Assembly (NCBI RefSeq): GCF_018437505.1
Contig: NZ_CP072467.1
Span: 186,001-250,000 of the forward strand
Direction: 5' to 3'
DNA from: Spiractinospora alimapuensis
GTDB lineage: Bacteria; Actinomycetota; Actinomycetes; Streptosporangiales; Streptosporangiaceae
DNA: 64,000 nt
In this document: in pieces, positions 23,404 to 31,070 of the stretch
How the letters are laid out: each line of letters opens with the position of its first letter
Numbering within the stretch: the stretch's first letter is position 1
Translations under genes and position numbers: made by a program
Notes under the pieces: model-generated
The model's input: the letters and a program-made list of their open reading frames with translations, nothing else
Told to the model about the DNA's origin: nothing
Database searches by the model: none

Positions 23404-24981
23404 TCACCTGGTGTCGGTCGTGGCGCCCGAGGTGTCAGCCGTGGAGGCCTCCTCGGTGTCGTCGTGCTCCGCTGGCGTGACGTGGCGGAGGACGACGATG
23501 GACACGATCCCGAGCAGAAGCGTAGCCCCGGCGGCCGTGGCGAGAGTGACGGACATTCCCTGGGTGAACGCCTCACGGGCCGACAGCAGCAGAGCGTCCC
23601 CCAGAGGCGTGGGCAGACCATCCGACGCCGCCGCGGCCGCGGACATACCGTCCTGGGCGGCCGCCGCCACCTCCGGCGGGGCTCCGTCCGGCACGACGAC
23701 CTGGGCCCGGTACACCGCGGTGGCGAGGCTGCCCAACAGGGCGACACCCAACGCCGCCCCCAACTCGCCGCTGGTCTCCGAGATCGCGGCCGCGGAGCCG
23801 GCTCTCTCCTTCGGAACGGAACCGATGACGATCCCCGCCAACAGTGCCATACCGGGGCCGACCCCGGCCGACACCACGATCTGTCCGACGACGACGAGTG
23901 CGGGTGCTCCGGAAGGGTCGACCTGCGTGAGGATCCCGAACCCCAACGCGGCGACGACCATACCGACGCCGACCACCAGCCCGTGGCCAAGGCGATGGGC
24001 GAGGGCGGGCGCCACCATGGTGCTGGCGATCATCACGATGGAGGGCGGCACGAGGACCAGCCCGGCGCTCAGCGGTGAAAGCTCTCCCACCAGTTGCAGG
24101 TACTGCGCGACGAGCATGAACATGCCACCCATCGCCAGGGTGGATCCCAGCATCACCCCGAGCGCGGAGCTGAACCCGCGGTCGGCGAACAGACCCAGGT
24201 CGAGCAGGGGGTCGGTCAGACGCAGTTGACGGCGGACGAACACCACCCCGAAGACGGCGCCGACCGCGAGTCCCGCGAGCGGCTCCGCCCCGAACCCGTG
24301 ACCGGCGAGCCCCTTCAGCCCGTAGACGAGCGGCAGGATCGCCGCGAGGGAGAGGAGCGCGCTGAGAGCGTCCAAGCGCTCTGCCGTGGGACCGCGGTAC
24401 TCCGGCAGGACCAGGGGCCCGACGACGAGCAGGAGCGCCATGACCGGGACACCGAGAAGGAACACCGACCCCCACCAGAACCACTGCAGCAGGACGCCGC
24501 CCACCACGGGCCCCAACGCGACCCCACCGGTGAAGGCGCTCATCCACACCGCGATCGCGAATCCTCGTTGCCTGGAGTCGAGGAACATGTTCCGGATCAG
24601 CGCCAGTGTCGAGGGCATCAGGGTCGCTCCCGCGACCCCCAGGGCGGCACGCGCCGCGATCAGCATCTCGGCGCTCGTGGAGTAGGCGGCGACGACCGAG
24701 GCGACACCGAACGCGAGACCGCCGACCAACAGGAGGCGGCGGCGCCCGATTCGGTCCCCGAGTGTGCCCATCGTGATCAGGAAGCCGGCGATGAGGAACG
24801 CGTAGATGTCCAGGATCCACAGGAGCTGGGTTCCGGAGGGATCCAGATCCGCGGCCAGATGGGGGACGGCGAGGTGCAGCACGCTGACGTCGATCGACAG
24901 CAGCAGGGTCGGCAGGGCGAGCACGGCGAGTCCCAACCACTGCCGACCGCCGGCGCGCGCTGGCGTCAGGGACGCGGTCAT
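23404..24981 (-). CDS. MFS drug transporter, DHA2 (14-helix) family
   Basis: This encodes a 525-residue membrane protein with 14 predicted helices. Motif A is GDRIGRRR between helices 2 and 3. Motif D-like LLSIDVSVLHLAVPHLAADL is in helix 1, and motif C-like GGVALGPVVGGVL is in helix 5. This is the usual build of proton-driven multidrug or antiseptic exporters. ATG 24981 overlaps the TGA of the upstream WrbA-like gene (ATGA), giving translational coupling. The pairing of an efflux pump with a quinone reductase-like flavoprotein suggests response to quinones or electrophiles, but no substrate is shown. The C-terminus is acidic. Confidence 0.9.
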   Translation of the reverse strand: MTASLTPARAGGRQWLGLAVLALPTLLLSIDVSVLHLAVPHLAADLDPSGTQLLWILDIYAFLIAGFLITMGTLGDRIGRRRLLLVGGLAFGVASVVAAYSTSAEMLIAARAALGVAGATLMPSTLALIRNMFLDSRQRGFAIAVWMSAFTGGVALGPVVGGVLLQWFWWGSVFLLGVPVMALLLVVGPLVLPEYRGPTAERLDALSALLSLAAILPLVYGLKGLAGHGFGAEPLAGLAVGAVFGVVFVRRQLRLTDPLLDLGLFADRGFSSALGVMLGSTLAMGGMFMLVAQYLQLVGELSPLSAGLVLVPPSIVMIASTMVAPALAHRLGHGLVVGVGMVVAALGFGILTQVDPSGAPALVVVGQIVVSAGVGPGMALLAGIVIGSVPKERAGSAAAISETSGELGAALGVALLGSLATAVYRAQVVVPDGAPPEVAAAAQDGMSAAAAASDGLPTPLGDALLLSAREAFTQGMSVTLATAAGATLLLGIVSIVVLRHVTPAEHDDTEEASTADTSGATTDTR

Positions 24982-25604
24982 CCCTGGGACTCGATCCCAG
25001 CCGTGAGCGCGCGGGCCGTCGTGACTGCGCGGCGTGTCTGGAACGCCATGATGTCCCGGTGCAGTTGTGTGGGCGCGCCCGAGGCGCCGACATGCGACGT
25101 TCCGTAGGGGTTGCCCAGCTCGAACTGGATGGGGTCGGCGTATCCCGGCGGGACGATGACGCCGCCCCAGTGGTAGATCACGTTGTAGAGCGAAAGCAGG
25201 GTGCTCTCCTGGCCCCCATGCTGGTTGTAGGTCGACGTGAAGGCGGAGTACACCTTGTCCGTCAGTAGCCCGTCGCCCCACACCTCGCTGGTGGTGTCGA
25301 TGAACTGCTTGAGCTGGCTGGCCATGGCGCCGAACCGTGTCGGGGTGCCGAGGAGGACCACGTCGGCCCAGGTCAGATCGTCCAGGGTGGCGTCGGGGAT
25401 GTGACGGGTGGCCTCCAGATGTTGTGCCCACGCCTCGTTCGCCGCCACGACGTCGGTCGGTGCGATCTCGGGCACCCGGCGAAGACGGACCTCGGCCCCC
25501 TCCTTGATCGCCGCGTCGGCGGCCGCCTCGGCGAGGGCGTGGACGTTGCCGGTCGAGCTGTAGTAGATGACCGCGACGTTCACCGCGACCGAATTCAGGG
25601 GCAT
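24978..25604 (-). CDS. WrbA-like NAD(P)H:quinone oxidoreductase (flavodoxin fold)
   Basis: This encodes a 208-residue flavoprotein. The FMN phosphate loop is YYSSTGNVHALA (residues about 11-22), and TPTRFGAMASQLKQFID and QHGGQESTLLSLYNVIYHWG match WrbA. WrbA proteins reduce quinones by two electrons, avoiding semiquinone radicals. ATG 25604 is preceded by GAAGGAG; the longer frame back to 25697 has no such site. It is the first gene of an operon with the MFS pump. A pair of palindromes 85-120 bases upstream could bind its regulator. Confidence 0.87.
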   Translation of the reverse strand: MPLNSVAVNVAVIYYSSTGNVHALAEAAADAAIKEGAEVRLRRVPEIAPTDVVAANEAWAQHLEATRHIPDATLDDLTWADVVLLGTPTRFGAMASQLKQFIDTTSEVWGDGLLTDKVYSAFTSTYNQHGGQESTLLSLYNVIYHWGGVIVPPGYADPIQFELGNPYGTSHVGASGAPTQLHRDIMAFQTRRAVTTARALTAGIESQG

Positions 25605-25688
25605 GCGGACTCCTTCAGACGTTGACACCGTCGGGCGTGCGGCGCCCGGATCCGCCCAGGTGGCGGATGCGGAGCCAGTCTTGGCGTT

Positions 25689-25725
25689 CAAGCGCACTTG
25701 ATGTCAACTGGTTCGATGTACGAAC
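25689..25725. promoter_or_regulatory. Two adjacent operator-like palindromes
   Basis: CAAGCGCACTTG at 25689-25700 (CAAG/CTTG arms) and GTTCG-ATGTA-CGAAC at 25711-25725 (perfect five-base arms) lie in the shared upstream region of the divergent wrbA-like gene and ABC exporter gene. They could bind a repressor of either or both genes; no regulator gene is adjacent. Confidence 0.45.
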
Positions 25726-25879
25726 TTTCCGCTAGGGGATGGTTCTGGTTGCGGTCCGTTCGCTTCGTGGTCGGCCGTGTCCACATGCCGCCCGTGCCGT
25801 TCACTCACGGCGGAACAGGGAAGAGTGGGGGGCTGGCGGCTGTTGCAGCGGAGCGGCATACGAGGAGAGGAGCGTCGTG

Positions 25880-27817
25880 ATGATGCAGGGACAGAGCACC
25901 GCGTGGTCCACGTTCCGCTCCTTCGCCCGGGACCGGGAGGCCGCGCGCCAACGTCTCACGCCCGGCATCGTCCGCCGGATCGTGGGGTACGCCCGGCCCT
26001 ACGTGCGGGAACTCGTCGTCTTCCTGGTGATCACTGGGATCCTCGGCGCGACCGTCATCGCGGGGCCGCTGCTGATGAAGGTCGTCATCGACGACGGCGT
26101 GATCCCCGGCGACTTCGACGTGGTCGTGTGGGCGGCGGTGGGTCTCGCCGCGCTGGCGCTGGCGGAGGCCGTGCTCGGCCTCGCCCAACGCTGGTTCTCC
26201 GCGAAGATCGGAGAGGGGCTCATCTACGACCTGCGAACCCAGGTCTTCGGCCACGTCCAACGGATGTCCGTCGCGTTCTTCACCCGCACCCAGACCGGGT
26301 CCCTCATCAGCCGACTGAACACCGACGTGATCGGTGCCCAGCGTGCCCTCACCACCACGCTGTCCCAGGTGGTGTCCAACGTGGTGAGCCTCGTCCTCGT
26401 CCTCGGCGCGATGCTGGCGCTGTCCTGGCAGATCACCCTGTTGCTTCTGTTGCTGCTGCCGGTCTTCGTCGTCCCGGCGAAGATCTTCGGCCGCAAGCTC
26501 GCCAAGATCACCCGCGAGAGCATGAAGCTCGACGCGGAGATGAGCGCGCTGATGACGGAGCGGTTCAACGTCGGTGGCGCCATGCTCGTCAAGCTCTACG
26601 GTCGACTGGACGAGGAGTCCGAGGAGTTCTCGGGTCGTGCCGCCCGAGTGCGGGACATCGGGATCGTCTCCGCCATGTACAGCCGGATCTTCTTCACCGG
26701 CCTCACGCTCGTCGCCGCCTTGGCCACCGCCGTGGTCTACGGGGTTGGCGGCGGTCTGGCCATCGGTAACATCCTGGAGCTGGGCACACTGGTGGCGTTG
26801 GCCGCGCTCCTCACCCGCCTCTACGGGCCCCTGACCGCGCTGTCCAACGTGCACGTGGACATCATGACCGCCCTGGTCAGCTTCGACCGGGTGTTCGAGG
26901 TGCTGGACCTCCAACCCAGCATCGAGGACGCTCCCCACGCGCGCCCGCTGCCCGAGACGACGGGGACCGGGATCGAGTTCGACCACGTGTCCTTCCGCTA
27001 CCCCAAGGCCTCGGAGATCTCCCTGGCCTCCCTGGAGTCGGTCGCACTGCCCGAGCGCTCGACCTCGGACAGCCAGGAACCGGTGGAGGACGCGCCCGAG
27101 GCGGAACCGAGCTACGTCCTCGACGACATCTCCTTCGAGGTCGGGCCAGGGGAGATGGTCGCCCTCGTCGGACCCTCAGGCGCCGGCAAGACCACGATCA
27201 CCCACCTGGTCACCCGCCTGTACGACCCGAGCGCGGGGGCGGTGCGGATCGCCGGGACCGACCTGCGCGACGCCACCCAGGAGTCACTGCACGACCGGGT
27301 CGGCGTGGTCACCCAGGACACCCACCTGTTCCACGACACCGTCGCCGCGAACCTGCGTTACGCCCGCCCCGAGGCCACAGAGGCGGAGCTTCTCGATGCC
27401 CTGCGCGCCGCCCGGCTGGAAGAGCTCCTCGCCGAGATGCCGGACGGGCTGCAGACCGTCGTCGGCGACCGCGGCTACCGCCTCTCCGGCGGCGAGAAGC
27501 AACGCCTCGCCATCGCGCGCCTCCTGCTCAAGGCCCCGGACGTCGTCGTCCTGGACGAGGCCACCGCCCACCTGGACTCGGGAGTCGAGGCCGCGCTCCA
27601 GGAGGCTCTCGCCGAGGCGCTGCGGGGCCGGACCTCGATCGTGATCGCCCACCGCCTTGCCACCGTCCGCGAGGCGGACCGGATCCTCGTACTCGACGGC
27701 GGTCACGTGGTGGAACACGGCACCCACGAGGAACTCCTGGACCAGGCCGGCCTCTACGCCCGGTTGTACCGCACCCAGTTCGCCCACCAGGGGACCTCCG
27801 CGATGCGGGTCGACTGA
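25880..27817 (+). CDS. ABC exporter (fused permease-ATPase)
   Basis: This encodes a 645-residue half-transporter. The six-helix membrane domain spans about residues 40-340, and the ATPase begins near 370 with a spacer rich in Ser and Glu (about 395-415). Motifs are Walker A GPSGAGKTT, signature LSGGEKQR, Walker B VVVLDEATAHLD and IAHRLATV. It belongs to the multidrug/lipid (MsbA-like) group. ATG 25880 was chosen because GAGGAGAGGAG precedes it; the open frame reaches back to 25739 without domain support. It is a single-gene unit with a strong hairpin 16 bases after the stop. The substrate is unknown. Confidence 0.9.
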   Translation: MMQGQSTAWSTFRSFARDREAARQRLTPGIVRRIVGYARPYVRELVVFLVITGILGATVIAGPLLMKVVIDDGVIPGDFDVVVWAAVGLAALALAEAVLGLAQRWFSAKIGEGLIYDLRTQVFGHVQRMSVAFFTRTQTGSLISRLNTDVIGAQRALTTTLSQVVSNVVSLVLVLGAMLALSWQITLLLLLLLPVFVVPAKIFGRKLAKITRESMKLDAEMSALMTERFNVGGAMLVKLYGRLDEESEEFSGRAARVRDIGIVSAMYSRIFFTGLTLVAALATAVVYGVGGGLAIGNILELGTLVALAALLTRLYGPLTALSNVHVDIMTALVSFDRVFEVLDLQPSIEDAPHARPLPETTGTGIEFDHVSFRYPKASEISLASLESVALPERSTSDSQEPVEDAPEAEPSYVLDDISFEVGPGEMVALVGPSGAGKTTITHLVTRLYDPSAGAVRIAGTDLRDATQESLHDRVGVVTQDTHLFHDTVAANLRYARPEATEAELLDALRAARLEELLAEMPDGLQTVVGDRGYRLSGGEKQRLAIARLLLKAPDVVVLDEATAHLDSGVEAALQEALAEALRGRTSIVIAHRLATVREADRILVLDGGHVVEHGTHEELLDQAGLYARLYRTQFAHQGTSAMRVD

Positions 27818-27832
27818 GGCCGGGAGCGCATG

Positions 27833-27864
27833 CCGTGCCGGCGGTCGCGTGACCACCGGCACGG
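27833..27864 (+). terminator. Terminator hairpin after the ABC exporter
   Basis: Fourteen bases at 27833-27846 pair with 27851-27864 (13 of 14) around a GCGT loop, 16 bases after the exporter stop. Confidence 0.65.
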
Positions 27865-28029
27865 AGGTCTCCCTCTGGGACGTGGCTCCTGTGGCACCGC
27901 GTGCGTCGGTGCGTGTCGGACGACCGGCCATGGCCGTGATCCGCCGGGAGTACGCCCTCGGACGGGCGCCGCACGTCGTCGATCGGGACATTGGCGAGGT
28001 GACGTGCTCCCACGAGGTTCTTCGCGGGA

Positions 28030-28042
28030 TGTCACGGTGACA
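28030..28042. promoter_or_regulatory. Palindrome upstream of the permease pair
   Basis: TGTCAC-G-GTGACA is a perfect six-base-arm palindrome about 88 bases before the permease start. The rest of the 265-base gap between the exporter's terminator and the permease has no gene I can support. It does not look like the actinobacterial Zur box I know (AT-rich core), so the regulator is open. Confidence 0.4.
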
Positions 28043-28129
28043 CACGGTCATCGACTACTCTGCCCTGAGAGCCGGCCACCCCCACGCCCCGTGTGGTCGG
28101 CCGTCGTCGTGACCACCGAGGAAGGACCC

Positions 28130-29197
28130 GTGGCCCACGCTCGCCCCCACAACACCTCCCGAACCTCCCTCGGCGACTCGTTCGCCCAGGGGTTCGATGA
28201 TGACTCCCTGCCGCCCTCCGAATGGGGCAGACGCAGCCGACACGGCCCCCGGCGGGCCGGGACGGTGTGGTTGTTCGCCCTGTTGATCCTGGCGCTGGCC
28301 GCTGGAAAGACCTGGCTGGCGGGCGACCTGTTCGGTCCCGCGGCCCTCGCCTGGTTCACGATCTTCGTGGCGATCAGCTTGCAGGCGCTGCCGTTCCTGG
28401 TCTTCGGCATCGCCATCTCGGCCGCGCTGGCGGCGTTCGTGCCGGCTCACGTGTGGCACCGCATCCTGCCGCGCAACGCCGCCGCGTCGGTCCCGGTGGC
28501 CTGTTCCGCCGGCCTCGCGCTGCCGGGGTGTGAGTGTGCGTCGGTGCCCCTGGCCGGTGGGCTGATTCGCCGCGGTATCGCCCCCGCGGCCGCGCTGACC
28601 TTCCTGCTCGCCGCGCCGGCCATCAACCCGATCGTCTTGGTGGCGACCGCCGTGGCGTTCGCCGGACAGCCGGAGATGGTCGTGGCCCGGTTCGTCGCCT
28701 CGTTCGCGGCCGCCGTCCTGGTGGGATGGGTCTGGGCGCGGTTCGGCCGCACCGACTGGATCAAGCTGCCGCACCAGAAGGTGGACCTGACGGCGCCCAA
28801 GGGGCGCGTCTTCCTCGACTCAATGCGCCACGACCTGCTGCACGCCGGCGGGTTCCTGGTGGTCGGCGCGATGGCCGCCGCCACCCTGAACGTCACCGTG
28901 CCGCGGGACTGGCTGTTGGCGGTGGCTGAACAGCCCGTGATCTCGGTCCTGGTCCTGGCCCTGCTGGCGATCCTCCTGTCGATCTGCTCCGAGGCCGACG
29001 CGTTCGTGGCGGCGAGCCTGACCGACTTCTCCGGGACCGCGAAACTGGCGTTCATGGTCGTCGGCCCGATGGTGGACCTGAAGCTGATCGCGTTGCAGGC
29101 CGGCACCTTCGGGTGGGGATTCGTGCGGCGCTTCGCGCCCCTGACGCTGGGATGCACCTTGCTGTTCACATTCGTCGTTGGTTGGTGGTTGCTGTGA
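28130..29197 (+). CDS. Permease of the DUF318/ArsP_1 family (YcgR-like)
   Basis: This encodes a 355-residue protein with a polar N-terminus of about 40 residues and eight or more helices. The family signature is clear: a Cys-containing CSAGLALPGCECASVPLAGGLIRRG block is seen from about residue 124, then FLLAAPAINPIV. A second copy of the fold has ICSEADAFVAASL. DUF318 permeases move organoarsenicals or metal-related solutes in different bacteria. The next gene encodes the TIGR03943 partner, and the pair is usually linked to metal homeostasis. GTG 28130 has GGAAGG very close upstream (four bases); GTG 28109 is an alternative. Its stop overlaps the next start. Confidence 0.82.
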   Translation: MAHARPHNTSRTSLGDSFAQGFDDDSLPPSEWGRRSRHGPRRAGTVWLFALLILALAAGKTWLAGDLFGPAALAWFTIFVAISLQALPFLVFGIAISAALAAFVPAHVWHRILPRNAAASVPVACSAGLALPGCECASVPLAGGLIRRGIAPAAALTFLLAAPAINPIVLVATAVAFAGQPEMVVARFVASFAAAVLVGWVWARFGRTDWIKLPHQKVDLTAPKGRVFLDSMRHDLLHAGGFLVVGAMAAATLNVTVPRDWLLAVAEQPVISVLVLALLAILLSICSEADAFVAASLTDFSGTAKLAFMVVGPMVDLKLIALQAGTFGWGFVRRFAPLTLGCTLLFTFVVGWWLL

Positions 29198-30003
29198 ACC
29201 GGATGGCCCAGGGGCTGCTGCTGGTCCTGGTCGGCGTCGCGACGCTGTCGGTGACCCTGGTCGGGGACCAGTACGTCAACTACGTCAAACCCTTCTTCTT
29301 CTGGATGCTCATGCCCTCGGGCGTCGTCCTGGTGCTGCTCGGAGGGGGGCTCGTGTTCGCAGAACTCCGGGCGGCGCGGGCGGAGGACCGCGCGGCGCTC
29401 GGGGCGGTCCCGGCGGGCGGCGCGACGCCCGCCGGACACGACCACGACCCGGAGGGCGACGACGGCCACGGGCACTCCCACGACCACGCGCCACGCAGCG
29501 CGTGGCTGCTGTTGCTCCCGGTCGTGGTGGTGTTCGTCGTGGCGCCCCCGGCGCTCGGTTCCTACAGCGTGTCCACGACCGCGGGCGGTGGAGCGCCGCC
29601 GGAGGCCGAGGAGTCCGGCTACGCCGGGGTTTCGGACCTGCCCGACGACGCGAACACGCCCCACGAGATGAGCGTGCAGGAGTTCGTCATGCACGCCTGG
29701 ATGGACGAGGACCGAGAGCTGGAGGGGCAGCTCGTACGTCTGACCGGCTTCGCGGTCCCACCGGAGGGGGACGACGTCGGCGAGGGATGGTACCTGGCGC
29801 GCCTGCAGATGGCGTGCTGTGCGGCGGACGCGATCGTGAACAAGGTGCTCATCACCAACGAACCGGAGCCCGATCCGGACACGTGGTTCACGGTGGAGGG
29901 CTACTGGAACCCGCCGGACGGCGAGCTGTCGGACGTCTCCGTGCACCAGTTCGAGGTCGAGACGATCGAGGACGTCGACTCCCCACCCGACCCCTACGAG
30001 TAG
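29194..30003 (+). CDS. TIGR03943-family permease partner with His-rich loop
   Basis: This encodes a 269-residue membrane protein. Two N-terminal helices are followed by a His/Asp-rich loop (HDHDPEGDDGHGHSHDHAP), another helix and a C-terminal extracytoplasmic domain (about 150-265) with the family motif FVMHAWMDEDRELEGQLVRLTGF-like and the cysteine pair MACCAADA. The His-rich loop is an obvious metal-binding stretch, probably zinc, although the metal is not provable here. It is always found beside a DUF318 permease; here GTG 29194 overlaps that gene's TGA. Function of the complex is not established. Confidence 0.82.
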   Translation: MNRMAQGLLLVLVGVATLSVTLVGDQYVNYVKPFFFWMLMPSGVVLVLLGGGLVFAELRAARAEDRAALGAVPAGGATPAGHDHDPEGDDGHGHSHDHAPRSAWLLLLPVVVVFVVAPPALGSYSVSTTAGGGAPPEAEESGYAGVSDLPDDANTPHEMSVQEFVMHAWMDEDRELEGQLVRLTGFAVPPEGDDVGEGWYLARLQMACCAADAIVNKVLITNEPEPDPDTWFTVEGYWNPPDGELSDVSVHQFEVETIEDVDSPPDPYE

Positions 30004-30030
30004 ACCCTCGCGCGCGGTCGTGCCGCGCGC

Positions 30031-30320
30031 TCACGTGATGAACCCCGTCCCACGTGTCGAGCGCTCCCACTCCGGTCCGCCAATCCTGGGGGCGAGGGCC
30101 GCGATCCTGGTACGGAGCGATTCCAGTCCCGCCCGCCGGATCTCCTCGTAGGTCCCCGGCGGGATTGTGTACGCCAGTTGCCAGTAGCCCCCGTGGTCGA
30201 TGGCGACGAGCGAACCACGGCCACCGGTGAAGAACTCCACCTAGTCCTCGGGGCGACGCGACACCCGGAACCAGAGCACGTCCATCGGAGGAGAAGTCGC
30301 GATCGGGCCAGCCCCGCCGC
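30031..30320 (-). pseudogene. Decayed FAD-dependent aromatic monooxygenase fragment
   Basis: Only a middle section of a PheA/TfdB/Rox-type flavin monooxygenase remains. On the minus strand a piece ending with PIATSPPMDVLWFRVSRRP (about 30247-30318) runs into an in-frame TAG at 30241-30243. The frame then continues with FFTGGRGSLVAIDHGGYWQ and AYTIPPGTYEEIRRAGLESL (30100-30234). Both blocks are hallmarks of the family's central region. The N-terminal FAD-binding Rossmann part and the C-terminal third are missing, and residues before PIAT seem frame-shifted. The remnant directly follows the TetR gene in the same direction, so it may have been the original TetR-controlled gene. Confidence 0.7.
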
Positions 30321-30368
30321 GGCGCGGCTCGCCGCGCCGGTCGGCGGCGACGGTCAACCGGCCCGTAT

Positions 30369-30992
30369 CTAGCTCGGGGGGCGGGGGATGCGGGTCGGGT
30401 CGGCCAGCCCTGAGAGTACGACCTGGGCCGCGAACTTCGCGGCCTCCGCGGAGGTGAGCCCCCGGGCGGAGGCGGCGCGGCTAGTGCTGATCATCGCCCC
30501 GAGGAGTGCGCCGATGACGGCGCGCGCCGTCAGTTCGTCGAGCTCGTCGGGGTAGGCCTCGGCCAGGGCCGCGCCGAGCTCCTCCTGGCTGTCGAACAGC
30601 CACCGCAGCGCGATCGCCCGCAGTGCGGGAGTCTCCATGATGAGGCGCCTCCTGACCGGCCGGACGTTCTCCGAGACGAGTGGGAGGTCGGGGTGCTTGA
30701 GCCCGCGGTCGATCACCCGGGTCAGGTGCTCGTCGATCGGCGCCCCGGGTTCCCGGTCGCGAACGAGGTCGCGAAAGACCTCGAGTCGATAGGGCTGGTT
30801 CGCGAAGACCAGGTCCTCCTTGGTGGGGAAGTGTTTGTAGAAGGTCGCTGGTGCGACGTCGGCCGCGGCGCAGATGTCGGCCACGGTGGTGGCCTCGAAC
30901 CCGCGTTCGTCGAAGAGTTGGAGTCCCGCGTCGATCAGTGCCACGCGGGTGCGCCGCTTCTTGCGTTCTCGTAGTCCCTCGTTCTCGCTCAC
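30369..30992 (-). CDS. TetR family transcriptional regulator
   Basis: This encodes a 207-residue repressor. The N-terminal DNA-binding domain covers residues 10-58 (RVALIDAGLQLFDERGFEAT, then VADICAAADVAPATFYKHFPTKEDLV). The C-terminal ligand domain is all-helical and shows no recognisable ligand family. It is divergent from the phosphotransferase-like gene at 31071, with inverted repeats in the 78-base gap, so it should repress that gene and itself. GTG 30992 is the start. Confidence 0.9.
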   Translation of the reverse strand: MSENEGLRERKKRRTRVALIDAGLQLFDERGFEATTVADICAAADVAPATFYKHFPTKEDLVFANQPYRLEVFRDLVRDREPGAPIDEHLTRVIDRGLKHPDLPLVSENVRPVRRRLIMETPALRAIALRWLFDSQEELGAALAEAYPDELDELTARAVIGALLGAMISTSRAASARGLTSAEAAKFAAQVVLSGLADPTRIPRPPS

Positions 30993-31012
30993 GGTCCCAT
31001 CGTAGTAGACGG

Positions 31013-31045
31013 ACTATAAAAAGAGAGTTACTCTCTAAGTAGAGT
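31013..31045. promoter_or_regulatory. TetR operator and divergent promoter region
   Basis: AGAGAG-TTA-CTCTCT at 31022-31036 is a perfect palindrome. It overlaps a second one, ACTCT-CTAAGT-AGAGT at 31030-31045. On the minus strand TATAGT (31018 to 31013) is a good -10 box for the tetR gene, so a bound repressor would cover its promoter spacer. The region is the most AT-rich in this part of the window. Confidence 0.6.
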
Positions 31046-31070
31046 TCATCTACCATTAACTGGGGGAGCG

